A stretch of 64,000 nucleotides of DNA from Nonomuraea jabiensis (GCF_014204795.1 NZ_JACHMB010000001.1:1178001-1242000), one strand, 5' to 3'; positions 1 through 8,680 are shown, counted from the stretch's first letter. The notes: generated by a model not told the origin, from the letters alone. Program-made: numbers and translations.

Positions 1-468
1 CACCGGGATGACCGGCGCGCCGCTCTCCAGCGCCAGCCGGGCCGCGCCCGTCTTGCCCACCATGGGCCACAGATCGGGATCGCGGGTGCAGGTGCCCTCG
101 GGGTAGAACAGGATCGCGCCGCCGTCCTTGAGCCGCTGAGCCGAGATGTGCAGGGACTTCGCCGCCTCGGCGCTGCCCCGGTCGACGGGGATGGCCAGGA
201 GGGCCGTCACCGCCCTGCCCAGGAACGGCACCTTGAACAGCGCGGCCTTGGCCAGGATTACCGGCCAGCGCCCGTTGTTGTAGAGGAAGTGCGACAGCAG
301 GACCGGATCAGTCCAGGAGAGGTGATTGGCCGCGATGATCACACCGCCGGTGCGCGGGATGCGCTCCCCACGACGCCAGTCCCTCTTGACCAGGAGCCGG
401 GACAGCGGTTTCACGACGACGACTGCCAGGGTTTCCCAGAAACGTGACGGTCGCGCGGGGCGGCTCAT
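1..468 (-). CDS. plsC: 1-acyl-glycerol-3-phosphate acyltransferase, 3' end outside window
   Basis: Lysophospholipid acyltransferase that adds the second acyl chain in phosphatidic acid synthesis at the inner membrane face. 156 codons are visible; the C-terminus lies beyond the left edge. The catalytic NHxxxxD box is at residues 48-54 (NHLSWTD), and the acceptor-binding FYPEGT box is near residue 125. The ATG at 468 is preceded by a good ribosome site (GGAGG, 5 nt upstream). Divergent from fbiD, a neighbourhood common in actinomycetes. The family is clear; the acyl specificity is not visible. Confidence 0.9.
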   Translation of the reverse strand, partial: MSRPARPSRFWETLAVVVVKPLSRLLVKRDWRRGERIPRTGGVIIAANHLSWTDPVLLSHFLYNNGRWPVILAKAALFKVPFLGRAVTALLAIPVDRGSAEAAKSLHISAQRLKDGGAILFYPEGTCTRDPDLWPMVGKTGAARLALESGAPVIPV

Positions 469-548
469 GGTTTCCTCCAACACGTGCGGGATGCGCCCCA
501 AGTCTCCCGGTTGGCCGCGCGGGATGTCGAGGCGGGATGCTTAAGACT

Positions 549-1184
549 ATGAGCATCCGCTGGTCGCTGGTCATCCCTGTGAAGACGCTGGTCGCGGCGA
601 AGACGAGGCTGGCGGCGGCCACGGGTCCGCACCGGACCAGGCTGGCCGTGGCCGTGGCGAGTGACACGGTGGCGGCGGCGCTCTCGTGCGCGCGGGTCGC
701 CCGGGTGATCGTGGTGACGGCCGATCCCGCCGCGGCCGGACCGCTGGGCGCGCTGGGGGCCGAGGTGGTGCCCGACCCGGACCGCGGCCTGAACACCGCC
801 CTGCGCACCGGGGCCGCCCATGCCGTACGCGTCGCGCCCGGCGACGCCGTGGGGGCGCTCCAGGCGGACCTGCCCGCCCTGCGGTCGGCGGAGCTGGGGA
901 CGGCGCTGGAGGCCGCCGCCGAGTTCGACCAGTCCTTCGTGCCGGACGCGCTCGACGTCGGCACGACCTTCTACGGGGTACGGCCCGGGATGCCGTTCAC
1001 GCCGAGGTTCGGCGGGGAGTCGCGGGCCAAGCACCTGGCGGGCGGGGCGAAGGAGCTGTGCCCGCCGGGGATCGACTCGGTGCGGCGGGACGTGGACACG
1101 CCCGACGACCTGCGCGCGGCCATCGCGCTGGGCCTCGGCCGCCACACGGCCGCGGTGGTCGCCGAGCTGTGGCCCGGCTCATGA
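549..1184 (+). CDS. fbiD: 2-phospho-L-lactate / phosphoenolpyruvate guanylyltransferase
   Basis: CofC/FbiD family protein of 211 residues, a usual length. It couples GTP to phosphoenolpyruvate (actinobacterial FbiD) or 2-phospho-L-lactate (archaeal CofC) to start coenzyme F420 synthesis. The N-terminus SLVIPVKTLVAAKTRL carries the NTP-transferase PxK...AKTRL signature; the ALQADLPAL segment (near residue 100) is the metal-binding region, and FTPRFGGESRAKH follows near 150. The reading frame is open further upstream, but the ATG at 549 begins exactly at the family start. The stop overlaps that of the convergent MFS gene by a few bases. Confidence 0.9.
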   Translation: MSIRWSLVIPVKTLVAAKTRLAAATGPHRTRLAVAVASDTVAAALSCARVARVIVVTADPAAAGPLGALGAEVVPDPDRGLNTALRTGAAHAVRVAPGDAVGALQADLPALRSAELGTALEAAAEFDQSFVPDALDVGTTFYGVRPGMPFTPRFGGESRAKHLAGGAKELCPPGIDSVRRDVDTPDDLRAAIALGLGRHTAAVVAELWPGS

Positions 1185-2387
1185 CGTCTTCGCGGAGATC
1201 CTCATGATGGCGGGCGAGGTCGCCACCGCCAGGTGCGACAGGCCCACCAGGGCCACGCCCGCGGCGAAGACCGCGTACCCGCCGAGCCACTCCCCCAGCG
1301 CGCCGCCGGCCAGCCCGCCCAGCGGGTAGGCGCCCCACATGAGGAAGCGCATGCTGGCGTTGACCCGGCCCATCAGGTGGTCGGGCGTGATGCGCTGGCG
1401 GTAGCTGAGCTGGGTCACCCCGAAGATCGAAGTGACCACGCCGAACAGCGACGAGGCGATCGGGAAGATCAGCAGCTGCCAGCCGGGGCCGGTCGCGAGC
1501 GCGGGCAGGTAGAGCACGGTCGCCAGGACGGCGGAGCCGTACAGGGTGGGGCCGGTGCCGAAGCGCGCGGTGGCGCGGGCCACCAGCGTGGCGCCCACGA
1601 GGGAGCCGACGGCGGCGGCCGACAGCAGCAGCCCGTACTGGGCGGAGCCGATCCCCAGCTCCTTGACCAGGTAGAGCGGCATTCCGACGGCCGAGATGCC
1701 GTTGGCCGTCATGACGAGCGCGCCCCCGACCGCGACCCTGCGCAGCACCGGCTCCCCCGCGACGAACCTGATGCCCTCCGCCACCTCCTGGCGCAATCTC
1801 CGCTCGCCTCGCCGCGGGGTCTCCTCGGCCCGCACGCCCGACAGCAGGAGCGCGGAGAGGAGGTAGCTGGCGGCGTCGGCGAGCAGCGCGATCGGCGCGG
1901 TGAGCACGGCCACCGCCCAGCCTCCGACACCCGGTCCGGCGAGCAGCGAGGTGTTCCTGGTGACCTCCAGGACGCCGTTGCCGCGTTCGAGGCGCTCCTT
2001 GGTCACGATGGCGGGCAGGAAGCTCATGTGGGCGACGTCGAAGAAGACCGTGCCCACGCCCAGCACCAGGGCGACCGCGTACAGCTGCGGCAGCGTCAGC
2101 ACGTCGAGCCAGGCCGCCACCGGGACCGACAGCAGCGCCACGCCACGCGCGACGTCGGACCAGATGAGGATCGGGCGGCGCCGCGACCGGTCCACCCACA
2201 CGCCCGCGGGCAGCCCGATCAGCAGGAAGGCGAGCGTCTCGGCCGCCGCCAGCAGGCCGAGCTGGAAGGCTCCGGCGTGCAGGAGGAGGAGCGCCGTCAA
2301 GGGCAGGGCCACCACCGTGACCTGCGTGCCCATCTGCGTGATGGCGTTCGCCCACGCGAACCGCCAGAAATCGCCCGTACGCCCCAT
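1179..2387 (-). CDS. MFS transporter (EntS-like, MFS_3)
   Basis: A 402-residue major facilitator with about twelve hydrophobic segments, beginning FWRFAWANAITQMGTQVTVVALPLTALLL (hydrophobic from residue 8). The cytoplasmic loop between helices 2 and 3 carries GLPAGVWVDRSRRRP, the MFS motif A as found in the enterobactin-exporter (EntS) and macrolide-efflux branch. The substrate cannot be read from sequence; export of a drug or small metabolite is the family norm. Tail-to-tail with fbiD (6-bp overlap) and divergent from the cold-shock-like gene; 57 bp separate the two starts. Confidence 0.85.
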   Translation of the reverse strand: MGRTGDFWRFAWANAITQMGTQVTVVALPLTALLLLHAGAFQLGLLAAAETLAFLLIGLPAGVWVDRSRRRPILIWSDVARGVALLSVPVAAWLDVLTLPQLYAVALVLGVGTVFFDVAHMSFLPAIVTKERLERGNGVLEVTRNTSLLAGPGVGGWAVAVLTAPIALLADAASYLLSALLLSGVRAEETPRRGERRLRQEVAEGIRFVAGEPVLRRVAVGGALVMTANGISAVGMPLYLVKELGIGSAQYGLLLSAAAVGSLVGATLVARATARFGTGPTLYGSAVLATVLYLPALATGPGWQLLIFPIASSLFGVVTSIFGVTQLSYRQRITPDHLMGRVNASMRFLMWGAYPLGGLAGGALGEWLGGYAVFAAGVALVGLSHLAVATSPAIMRISAKTS

Positions 2388-2444
2388 GTTGCTCGATCTT
2401 TGCCGTCTGGCCGGGCGAGGGGCAAACGAATTACGCTGATCAGC

Positions 2445-2684
2445 GTGCAGGGAACGGTACGCAGCTTCGACGAGGCCACGCGCTCGGGGACGGTGTTCCT
2501 CGACGACGGGACCGTGCTGGAGTTCGGCACGCCCGCCTTCGACGCGGGCCCGCTGCGGCTGCTGCGCACGGGGCAGCGGGTCAACCTCGGGATGTCCGGC
2601 GGGCAGATCGCCTACGTCACGCTCTCGACCTTCCCGGTCCCCGACGCCTTCCGCGACCGGCCGCCGGCGGGCGATTCCGAGTAA
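2445..2684 (+). CDS. Small cold-shock-domain-like protein
   Basis: A 79-residue protein from a GTG start, beginning QGTVRSFDEATRSGTVFLDDG. This matches the first strands of a cold-shock OB fold, but the RNP1 aromatic motif (KGFGFI) of true CspA proteins is replaced by SGTVFLDDG, so nucleic-acid binding is uncertain. Similar short proteins sit next to hup and leuCD in other actinomycetes. The open frame extends far upstream, but only the part from GTG 2445 looks like protein; the rest is antisense to the MFS gene. Confidence 0.7.
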   Translation: MQGTVRSFDEATRSGTVFLDDGTVLEFGTPAFDAGPLRLLRTGQRVNLGMSGGQIAYVTLSTFPVPDAFRDRPPAGDSE

Positions 2685-2730
2685 CTTTTGCCGGTCGCGG
2701 CCCGGCCGATTGCGGGCCGAAATGCGAAAC

Positions 2731-2751
2731 GCCCGGGCCGATGGCCCGGGC
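2731..2751 (-). terminator. Hairpin terminator after hup
   Basis: Perfect 9-bp stem GCCCGGGCC with a 3-nt loop, 17 bp past the hup stop on the minus strand and 46 bp past the cold-shock-like gene on the plus strand. It has no T-run, so it is a GC-rich actinomycete-type terminator, and may serve both convergent genes. Confidence 0.6.
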
Positions 2752-2768
2752 GGAAGCGCGTGCTGGGT

Positions 2769-3068
2769 TTACTTCTTCTTTCCGACTTTCTTGCCGCCCT
2801 GGTTGACCAGTTCCTTGAAGTCGGATCCCGGGCGGAACTTCGGCCCCCAGCTCTCGGGAACGTTGATTTCCGCGCCGGTCGACGGGTTCCTGGCCGTGCG
2901 GGCGGGCTTGTTCACCATCTCGAATGCGCCGAAGCCCGTGATCGAGACCTTGTCGCCGCTCGCCACGGCTTTCTGGATGGTGTCGATGACCGCGTTCACG
3001 GCCTCGGTGGCCGTCTTCCTGTCGCCCACCCGATCAGCGATGGCCTCGACGAGTTCTCGCTTGTTCAT
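2769..3068 (-). CDS. hup: HU-family DNA-binding protein
   Basis: Histone-like nucleoid protein of 99 residues, a short HU without the long lysine-alanine tail of mycobacterial HupB. The N-terminus MNKRELVEAIADRV and the DNA-arm signature GFGAFE...ARTARNPSTG (residues about 46-67) are diagnostic; the C-terminus ends in GGKKVGKKK. It acts as a dimer that bends and compacts DNA. Good Shine-Dalgarno (GGGGGAGCAGG) before the ATG. Followed by a hairpin terminator, and located next to leuCD as in streptomycetes. Confidence 0.95.
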   Translation of the reverse strand: MNKRELVEAIADRVGDRKTATEAVNAVIDTIQKAVASGDKVSITGFGAFEMVNKPARTARNPSTGAEINVPESWGPKFRPGSDFKELVNQGGKKVGKKK

Positions 3069-3167
3069 GAAAGTCCTGCTCCCCCAGTTACGGCTCGGGG
3101 TTCCAGCTCACGAGTTCGCCCTAGAAACCCCTTACGGGCTTGAAAGTAGGCGGGATCGCGGGTGAAC

Positions 3168-3395
3168 TCAATCACCTGGCGCGTTTTCCTCACTACGTGG
3201 CGTGTCGAGCGCGGCCAGAAACGCGTCGAGGCGGGTGGCGGCCCTTTCCGGATCCCGCTTCGCCAGATCGCAAATCGCGAGGTAGCGGCGGGCCAGCCGA
3301 TCCTTCTCGGCCGCGGGGAGCATGCGGACGCGGCGGTGCGCCTCGCGCAACCGCCGCGCCAGTTCGTCGTCTTCTAGACGGTCGTCGGCAGCCAT
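3168..3395 (-). CDS. Small conserved protein downstream of leuD, unknown function
   Basis: 75 residues, highly charged and predicted helical ([26 protein letters not shown]...). Its ATG lies inside the end of leuD (22-bp overlap), so it is very likely the last, translationally coupled cistron of leuCD. I recognise no domain. An alternative open frame on the same strand (start 3408) lacks a comparable coding look. Real-gene status rests on codon usage, the overlap and the operon position. Confidence 0.6.
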   Translation of the reverse strand: MAADDRLEDDELARRLREAHRRVRMLPAAEKDRLARRYLAICDLAKRDPERAATRLDAFLAALDTPRSEENAPGD

Positions 3396-3961
3396 GGCTG
3401 CCGACCATTCTCGTACGCCGCCACTTCGTCGGCGTGACGCAGGGTCAGCCCGATGTCGTCGAGGCCCTCCATGAGCCGCCAGCGGGTGTAGTCGTCGATC
3501 TCGAACGGCACGGCCTCACCCGCCCAGCGGACCTGGCGTTCGACCAGGTCGACGGTGACCTCGAGCTTCGGGTCCGCCTCGACGGCCGACTGCAGCGCCT
3601 CGACCTTGTCGCCCGGCAGGACGACCGGCAGCAGGCCCATCTTCGTGGAGTTGTTGCGGAAGATGTCGCCGAAGCGGGCGGCGATCACGACGCGGAAGCC
3701 GTACTGCTGCAGCGCCCAGACCGCGTGCTCGCGCGAGGAGCCGGTGCCGAAGTCGGGGCCGGAGACGAGGATCGAGCCGCCCTCGTAGGACGGGTCGTTC
3801 AGCACGAACGTCGGGTCCTCGCGCCAGGCCGCGAACAGGCCCTTCTCGAACCCGGTGCGGCTGACCTGCTTGAGCCAGACGGCCGGGATGATCTGGTCGG
3901 TGTCGACGTTGCTGCGGCGCAGCGGCACCGCCGTACCGGTGTGGGTGGTGAATGCTTCCAT
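3374..3961 (-). CDS. leuD: 3-isopropylmalate dehydratase small subunit
   Basis: 195 residues, usual length. With LeuC it isomerises 2- to 3-isopropylmalate in leucine synthesis, and in actinomycetes it also serves the citramalate route to isoleucine. The swivel-domain signature [17 protein letters not shown] is near residue 65, after [12 protein letters not shown] near residue 15. The ATG at 3961 gives the standard N-terminus ([16 protein letters not shown]). It begins 14 bp after the leuC stop, so the two are co-transcribed. The isopropylmalate for this step is made outside the window; LeuB and CimA are encoded within it. Confidence 0.97.
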   Translation of the reverse strand: MEAFTTHTGTAVPLRRSNVDTDQIIPAVWLKQVSRTGFEKGLFAAWREDPTFVLNDPSYEGGSILVSGPDFGTGSSREHAVWALQQYGFRVVIAARFGDIFRNNSTKMGLLPVVLPGDKVEALQSAVEADPKLEVTVDLVERQVRWAGEAVPFEIDDYTRWRLMEGLDDIGLTLRHADEVAAYENGRQPWLPTTV

Positions 3962-3975
3962 CGGTCCGGATCTCC

Positions 3976-5361
3976 TTACAGGTCGGCGGGCGCGGTCAGG
4001 CGGCCGGTGACGGCGGTCGCGGCGGCGACCTGCGGCGACACCAGGTGGGTGCGGCCACCCTTGCCCTGGCGGCCCTCGAAGTTGCGGTTGGAGGTGGAGG
4101 CGCTGCGCTCGCCGGGCTGGAGCGTGTCGGGGTTCATGCCCAGGCACATCGAGCAGCCGGCCTCGCGCCACTCGGCGCCGGCGGCCTTGAACACCTCGTG
4201 CAGGCCCTCCTGCTCGGCCTGCAGCTTGACCAGCATCGAGCCGGGCACGATCAGCGTGCGGGTCTTCACCTGGCGGCCCCGCAGGATCTCGGCGGCCGAG
4301 CGCAGGTCCTCGATGCGGCCGTTGGTGCACGAGCCGACGAACACGGTGTCGACCTCGATCTCACGCAGCGGCGTGCCGGCGGTCAGGCCCATGTACTCCA
4401 GCGCCCGCTCGGCGGCCGAGCGCTCGACCGGGTCGGCGAAGCTCTCCGGGGACGGGACGGACTCGCCCAGCGGCAGGCCCTGGCCCGGGTTGGTGCCCCA
4501 CGTGACGTACGGGGTCAGCGTCGAGGCGTCGATCTCCACGACCTTGTCGAACACGGCGTCGTCGTCGGTGCGCAGCGTCTTCCAGTACTCGACGGCCTGG
4601 TCCCACGCCTGGCCCTCGGGCGCGTGCGGGCGGCCCTTCAGGTACGCGAACGTGGTCTCGTCCGGCGCGATCATGCCGGCGCGGGCGCCCGCCTCGATCG
4701 ACATGTTGCAGACCGTCATGCGGCCCTCCATGGAGAGCTTGCGGACGGCCTCGCCGCGGTACTCCACGATGTAGCCCTGGCCTCCGCCGGTGCCGATCTT
4801 GGCGATGATGGCCAGGATCAGGTCCTTGGCGGTCACGCCGGCGGGCAGCTCGCCGGAGACCTCGATCGCCATCGTCTTCGGCCGGTACGCGGGCAGCGTC
4901 TGCGTGGCCAGCACGTGCTCGACCTCGGAGGTGCCGATGCCGAACGCGATGCCGCCGAACGCGCCGTGCGTCGAGGTGTGGGAGTCACCGCACACGATCG
5001 TCATGCCCGGCTGCGTCAGCCCGAACTGCGGGCCGATGATGTGCACCACGCCCTGACCGGCGTCGCCCATCGGATGGAGCCTGATGCCGAACTCGGCGGC
5101 GTTCTTGCGCAGCGTCTCGACCTGCGTCTTGGACACCGGGTCGGAGATCGGGCCGAGCACGGTCGGCACGTTGTGGTCCTCGGTGGCGATCGTGAGATCG
5201 GGCCGCCGCACCTTCCGGCCGGCGAGACGGAGCCCGTCGAACGCCTGCGGGCTGGTCACCTCGTGAATGAGGTGCAGGTCGATATAGAGCAGGTCCGGTT
5301 CGCCCTCGGCACGACGGACTACGTGTTGCTCCCAGACCTTCTCGGCCAGTGTGCGGCCCAT
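3976..5361 (-). CDS. leuC: 3-isopropylmalate dehydratase large subunit
   Basis: 461-residue aconitase-family large subunit. The [4Fe-4S] ligands are in [13 protein letters not shown] and in [11 protein letters not shown] toward the C-terminus; [13 protein letters not shown] and DHNVPT near the start are typical. The start at 5361 has a strong GGAGGAG ribosome site; a longer in-frame extension to 5457 runs through the structured leader and is rejected. First gene of leuC-leuD-small ORF, divergent from ndgR. The leader holds two hairpins with the same stem, suggesting control in the RNA in addition to NdgR. Confidence 0.97.
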   Translation of the reverse strand: MGRTLAEKVWEQHVVRRAEGEPDLLYIDLHLIHEVTSPQAFDGLRLAGRKVRRPDLTIATEDHNVPTVLGPISDPVSKTQVETLRKNAAEFGIRLHPMGDAGQGVVHIIGPQFGLTQPGMTIVCGDSHTSTHGAFGGIAFGIGTSEVEHVLATQTLPAYRPKTMAIEVSGELPAGVTAKDLILAIIAKIGTGGGQGYIVEYRGEAVRKLSMEGRMTVCNMSIEAGARAGMIAPDETTFAYLKGRPHAPEGQAWDQAVEYWKTLRTDDDAVFDKVVEIDASTLTPYVTWGTNPGQGLPLGESVPSPESFADPVERSAAERALEYMGLTAGTPLREIEVDTVFVGSCTNGRIEDLRSAAEILRGRQVKTRTLIVPGSMLVKLQAEQEGLHEVFKAAGAEWREAGCSMCLGMNPDTLQPGERSASTSNRNFEGRQGKGGRTHLVSPQVAAATAVTGRLTAPADL

Positions 5362-5594
5362 GATCTCCTCCTGTTTGTTCGCGATGCGCCATCGCACCGC
5401 TGGCTCAGGCCCGATCCCGCCGGTCGCCGCCCCGGGGGACCAGCGCTCCCCTCGCACCTTCTGCGATGCTTCGCATCGCGGCCCGGTCGCTCGGGTCCGG
5501 CCTCTTCGCTCCTCAGTCCAGAGACCGGCACTCCTTTGCGGGGGAGTTTGCCTCCGACTTGCCTTCTCATATGTCGAGACGGCAGTATCGGTGT
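5362..5594 (-). promoter_or_regulatory. leuC leader with two hairpins of shared stem; leuC-ndgR intergenic region
   Basis: On the minus strand two hairpins use the same arms GCGATG/CATCGC: one at 5463-5479 (7-bp stem, 3-nt loop) and one at 5381-5395 (6-bp stem, 3-nt loop). The second lies 5 nt before the leuC ribosome site AGGAGGAG. Each 5' arm can equally pair with the other 3' arm, so alternative folds are possible. No leucine-rich leader peptide and no T-box core (TGGNACCGCG) was found. NdgR, encoded divergently, is known to bind this intergenic region in Streptomyces; its box is not obvious by eye here. Confidence 0.55.
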
Positions 5595-6311
5595 ATGGAC
5601 AACTCTAGCGGAGTCGGAGTACTCGACAAGGCCGTTCTTGTACTCAATGCCCTCGAAGCGGGACCCGCTTCACTGGCGCAGCTCGTCCAGGCCACCGGTC
5701 TGGCCCGCCCCACGGCCCATCGGCTGGCCGTCGCACTTGAGCACCACCGCATTGTGAGTCGTGACACACAGGGCAGGTTCGTCCTGGGTCCCAGGCTTTC
5801 CGAGTTGTCCACCGCGGCCGGCGAGGACCGGCTGCTGGCGGTGGCCGCCCCCGTGCTGATGCAGCTCAGGGATCTCACCGGGGAGAGCGCGCAACTCTAC
5901 CGCCGCCAGGGCGACGAGCGCGTCTGCGTCGCGGCCGCCGAACGCGCGAGCGGCCTGCGGGACACCGTACCGGTGGGCTCCGCGCTGCCCATGGGGGCGG
6001 GCTCGGCCGCGCAGATACTGCTGGCGTGGGAGGAGCCGGACCGGCTGCACCGTGGTCTGCGCGGCGCCAAGTTCAGCGCCGCCACCCTCGCTTCCGTACG
6101 GCGCCGCGGCTGGGCCCACAGCGTCGGCGAGCGCGAGCAGGGGGTGGCCAGCGTGTCGGCGCCCATAAGGGGCAGCGGCGGCAAGGTGATCGCGGCCGTG
6201 TCGGTCTCCGGCCCCATCGAACGGCTCACGAGAGCACCGGGACGGCTCCACGCGGTGCCCGTTATGGCGGCCGCCGAACGTATAACGGAGGCAATGCGTC
6301 GCACGTCATGA
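5595..6311 (+). CDS. ndgR: IclR-family regulator NdgR (LtbR-like)
   Basis: 238 residues: winged helix-turn-helix at 1-65 ([24 protein letters not shown]...[10 protein letters not shown]), then the IclR effector domain with [13 protein letters not shown] and [18 protein letters not shown]. NdgR/LtbR controls leuCD and other amino-acid genes in Streptomyces and Corynebacterium; the divergent placement next to leuC is the hallmark. ATG 5595 gives the standard N-terminus [14 protein letters not shown]; the extended frame from 5466 runs through the leuC leader and is rejected. Leucine-related effectors are known for the family, not seen here. Confidence 0.92.
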   Translation: MDNSSGVGVLDKAVLVLNALEAGPASLAQLVQATGLARPTAHRLAVALEHHRIVSRDTQGRFVLGPRLSELSTAAGEDRLLAVAAPVLMQLRDLTGESAQLYRRQGDERVCVAAAERASGLRDTVPVGSALPMGAGSAAQILLAWEEPDRLHRGLRGAKFSAATLASVRRRGWAHSVGEREQGVASVSAPIRGSGGKVIAAVSVSGPIERLTRAPGRLHAVPVMAAAERITEAMRRTS

Positions 6312-6369
6312 TCGGCGAAAGCAGGTATTTGGGGAGCCGAGTGCCTCGTGGGCGCACTAGCCTGAGTGC

Positions 6370-8082
6370 GTGACAGATCGCATCGAGGTAGCCGCCACTG
6401 AGCTGCGACCCCTGCTCGAAGAGTTCATCATGTGGGCGCGTGCGAACGCCCCCGGAAGCGACCCCGAGCTCGTGGGGCCCGCCGCACTGTGGCACCGTCT
6501 CGCCTTCTCGCAGGACCTCGGCACGTGGAAGCGTGCTGACCTGCGCAACCTGCTGCTCGACCGCATGCCCAAGGTCGTGGAGGATCCCGACGCCGCCGCC
6601 GACGGGATGCTCCCGGCCGTGGACGCGTACCTGACGTTCCTCTCCCAGACGGGCAGGCTGGCCAAGGGCTCGGACTCCCTCGCCGATCTGCAGGCTGAGC
6701 TCGACGACGTCGAGGACGAGTTCGTCGACCTCATGGAAGAGCTGCTCGACGACGCCGAGGGCGACGACGAGGAGGAGGACGAGGTCGGCGACCTGGGCGA
6801 TTTCGAGCCGTTCGCGGACGACCTCGCCGAACTCGACACGATCAGGCTGCGGCCCGACTCGGAGCTGGCCGCGGCAGCGCGGCAGGCGCCGCTGGTGACC
6901 AAGGCCCGCGACCTCGCCCTCTGGGTGGGGTCCGGGCGCCGGGTGGGCGAGGACACCCTGCTCACCGACGCCGAGGTGGAGGAGGCGCTGGCGGCCGTCG
7001 GGCTGCCCAGGCCCGACACCGGCGGCCCGGTCGCCGAGGCCGTCCCGCAGCTCTGGAACATCTGGAACCTGGCCGTGGACCTGGAGTTCCTCCAGCCCGG
7101 CGAGGGCAACACGGTCGCGGTGCAGGACGACACCTCGGAGTGGCCGTTCGACGACGACGAGGACGTGCTCGACGCCTGGATGCTCGGGCTCCACTCGGTC
7201 GACTACGGCGACCCGGAGCTGAGCGACGAAGACCTCACGATGGCGCTCGCGGGCCTGACCCGGGGCCTGCTGGTCAGGCTGCTGCTGGCGGGCGGCTCGC
7301 GTGACCTCGACGACCTGGCGCAGGACCTGGCCGAGTCCGCCGCCGACCTCGACGAGCTGGGCTCGGACGCCTGGGAGGCGGCAGGCGACCCGCTGGCTCC
7401 CGCGATCGACTGGCTCGTCGGGTACGGCATGGTCGAGGTCGACGGCAACACCCTGCGCCTGACGCCGCTCGGCACCGAGGGGGTCGTCCACCTGGTGGAC
7501 GACGCCGACATCGAAGTGGACGCGCGGCCCGCGATCGAGTCCATGAGCGCTCACGAGCTGCTGGCGCTCAGCGCCGAGCTGCCCGAGGAGGAGGCCGACG
7601 CGGAGTTCGCGGCCTGGATGCGGCTCCGGGAGCCGGGCAAGGCGGCCGAGGAGCTGCTGGAGGCGGCGGCCGAGGACGAGAGCGACGCGCTGATCAGGGT
7701 GCAGGCGGCCAGCGTGGTCGGCACCCTGGGCGAGGCCGCCATCCCGGCCTGGCAGGCGGCACTCAAACAGTCCTCGCTGCGTCCGTACGCGGCCACGCAC
7801 CTGAGCCAGCTGGGGGTCGAGGGGGCTCCCGAGCCCACTCAGGACGACACCCACTGGCTGATCCTGGACATGTGGACGATCTCGGCCGGGCTGGGGCGTT
7901 CCGAGTTCGTGAGCAGCCTGCGGGACATCGGGCCGGAGATGGTCAACGAGCTGCTCGAGGTGATCTGGCGGATTCCGCACGCGCACGTGGAGGAGCTGCT
8001 GGACCTGATCTCCCAGGTCCACCCGGACAAGCAGGTCGCCAAGGCGGCCCGCCGCGCGCTCTTCAAGGCCCGCTCGGTGTAA
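6370..8082 (+). CDS. Large acidic conserved protein of unknown function
   Basis: 570 residues from a GTG start, soluble, strongly acidic, with an Asp/Glu-rich run near residues 115-150 (EGDDEEEDEVGDLGDFE). The C-terminal third (about 385-570) is alanine/leucine-rich and helical, with segments such as LIRVQAASVVGTLGEAAIPAWQAALKQ and RPYAATHLSQLGVEGAPE that look like HEAT-type repeats. No catalytic motif is evident. It starts 58 bp after ndgR in the same direction, so may share its transcript. A terminator follows. Function unknown; a scaffold or protein-protein interaction role would be a guess. Confidence 0.75.
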   Translation: MTDRIEVAATELRPLLEEFIMWARANAPGSDPELVGPAALWHRLAFSQDLGTWKRADLRNLLLDRMPKVVEDPDAAADGMLPAVDAYLTFLSQTGRLAKGSDSLADLQAELDDVEDEFVDLMEELLDDAEGDDEEEDEVGDLGDFEPFADDLAELDTIRLRPDSELAAAARQAPLVTKARDLALWVGSGRRVGEDTLLTDAEVEEALAAVGLPRPDTGGPVAEAVPQLWNIWNLAVDLEFLQPGEGNTVAVQDDTSEWPFDDDEDVLDAWMLGLHSVDYGDPELSDEDLTMALAGLTRGLLVRLLLAGGSRDLDDLAQDLAESAADLDELGSDAWEAAGDPLAPAIDWLVGYGMVEVDGNTLRLTPLGTEGVVHLVDDADIEVDARPAIESMSAHELLALSAELPEEEADAEFAAWMRLREPGKAAEELLEAAAEDESDALIRVQAASVVGTLGEAAIPAWQAALKQSSLRPYAATHLSQLGVEGAPEPTQDDTHWLILDMWTISAGLGRSEFVSSLRDIGPEMVNELLEVIWRIPHAHVEELLDLISQVHPDKQVAKAARRALFKARSV

Positions 8083-8098
8083 CCCACCGCTCGGTGGA

Positions 8099-8129
8099 GG
8101 CCCTCGCCAGCGCTCTTGCGGCGGGGGCC
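8099..8129 (+). terminator. Intrinsic terminator after the 570-residue protein
   Basis: Stem GGCCCTCGCC (8099-8108) pairing with GGCGGGGGCC (8120-8129), one mismatch, followed by TTTCC. It lies 17 bp past the stop codon. A second smaller hairpin (CCACCG/CGGTGG, 8085-8098) directly precedes it. Confidence 0.65.
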
Positions 8130-8160
8130 TTTCCATTTCAAGCGGCTTTCTCCTCGGACG

Positions 8161-8450
8161 GGCAACCCGCCACACGAGGCCCGGCCTCCCGGGCTTCGCA
8201 CGCTCGTGAGGAGCAGCCCGCTCACCGCGCACAGCCAGACGGCCTCAGGCGGGCAACCCACCGCACATGGCCCGGCCTCCTGGGGTTTCACGCTTACGAC
8301 GAGCACCCCGCCCGCCGCAAGAGCCGGACGCTTCGAGCCGGCAACCCATCGCACAGGGCCAGGCTCCGTAGGGCCTCGCACGCCCACAGCGAGCGCCCGC
8401 CACACGCGACTGGATGCCTTGGGTCGGCAACCCCCGCACGGGGTGGGTGG
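8161..8450. repeat. Degenerate ~88-bp tandem repeat, four units
   Basis: The 430-bp gap between the acidic-protein gene and the tRNA-Glu genes holds no credible gene. It contains units beginning GGCAACCC at 8161, 8252, 8340 and 8426 (periods 91, 88 and 86 bp; the last is partial). Each full unit has the order GGCAACCC - CGCACA/CACACG - GGCC.GGC..CC..GGG - TCACGC/CGCACGC - GCGAGC/GAGCA - GCCCGC. The units do not fold as tRNAs and keep no reading frame. Confidence 0.7.
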
Positions 8451-8513
8451 TGGGCGAGGGCGGAAAGCAGAAACGCTCCGGGGCTGTGAGCGCCGGAGCG
8501 AGTGTGGTAGACG

Positions 8514-8586
8514 TAGTCCCGACCGGATTCGAACCGGCGCTACCGCCTTGAGAGGGCGGCGTCCTGGGCCACTAGACGACGGGACC
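8514..8586 (-). tRNA. tRNA-Glu(CTC), copy 1
   Basis: 73-nt cloverleaf on the minus strand starting GGTCCCGTCGTCTAG. The anticodon loop gives CTC (codon GAG), the T-arm is CCGGTTCGAATCCGG, and the discriminator is A; position 1-72 is a G-T pair. CCA is not encoded. Identical over its full length to the next copy. Confidence 0.95.
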
Positions 8587-8607
8587 TTCGCGGGCTTGTG
8601 ACAGTGG

Positions 8608-8680
8608 TAGTCCCGACCGGATTCGAACCGGCGCTACCGCCTTGAGAGGGCGGCGTCCTGGGCCACTAGACGACGGGACC
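8608..8680 (-). tRNA. tRNA-Glu(CTC), copy 2
   Basis: 73-nt gene identical to the copy at 8514-8586, 21 bp upstream of it on the same strand, so both are likely on one precursor. Anticodon CTC, T-arm CCGGTTCGAATCCGG. Confidence 0.95.

Noticed and set aside
444..548. Longer fbiD starting at 444
   Set aside because: The extension overlaps the plsC start region and does not belong to the CofC family; ATG 549 matches.
5319..5570. Leucine-rich leader peptide upstream of leuC
   Set aside because: The only ATG-initiated frame ([13 protein letters not shown]...) is not rich in leucine and overlaps leuC out of frame.
5362..5594. T-box riboswitch in the leuC leader
   Set aside because: The conserved TGGNACCGCG core and specifier stem could not be found.
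6262..8232. 656-residue minus-strand frame
   Set aside because: Exact antisense of the acidic 570-residue protein, which has better codon usage, start and terminator.
8161..8450. Decayed tRNA copies in the 88-bp repeats
   Set aside because: No T-arm GGTTCGA-type box or cloverleaf could be laid out in any unit.
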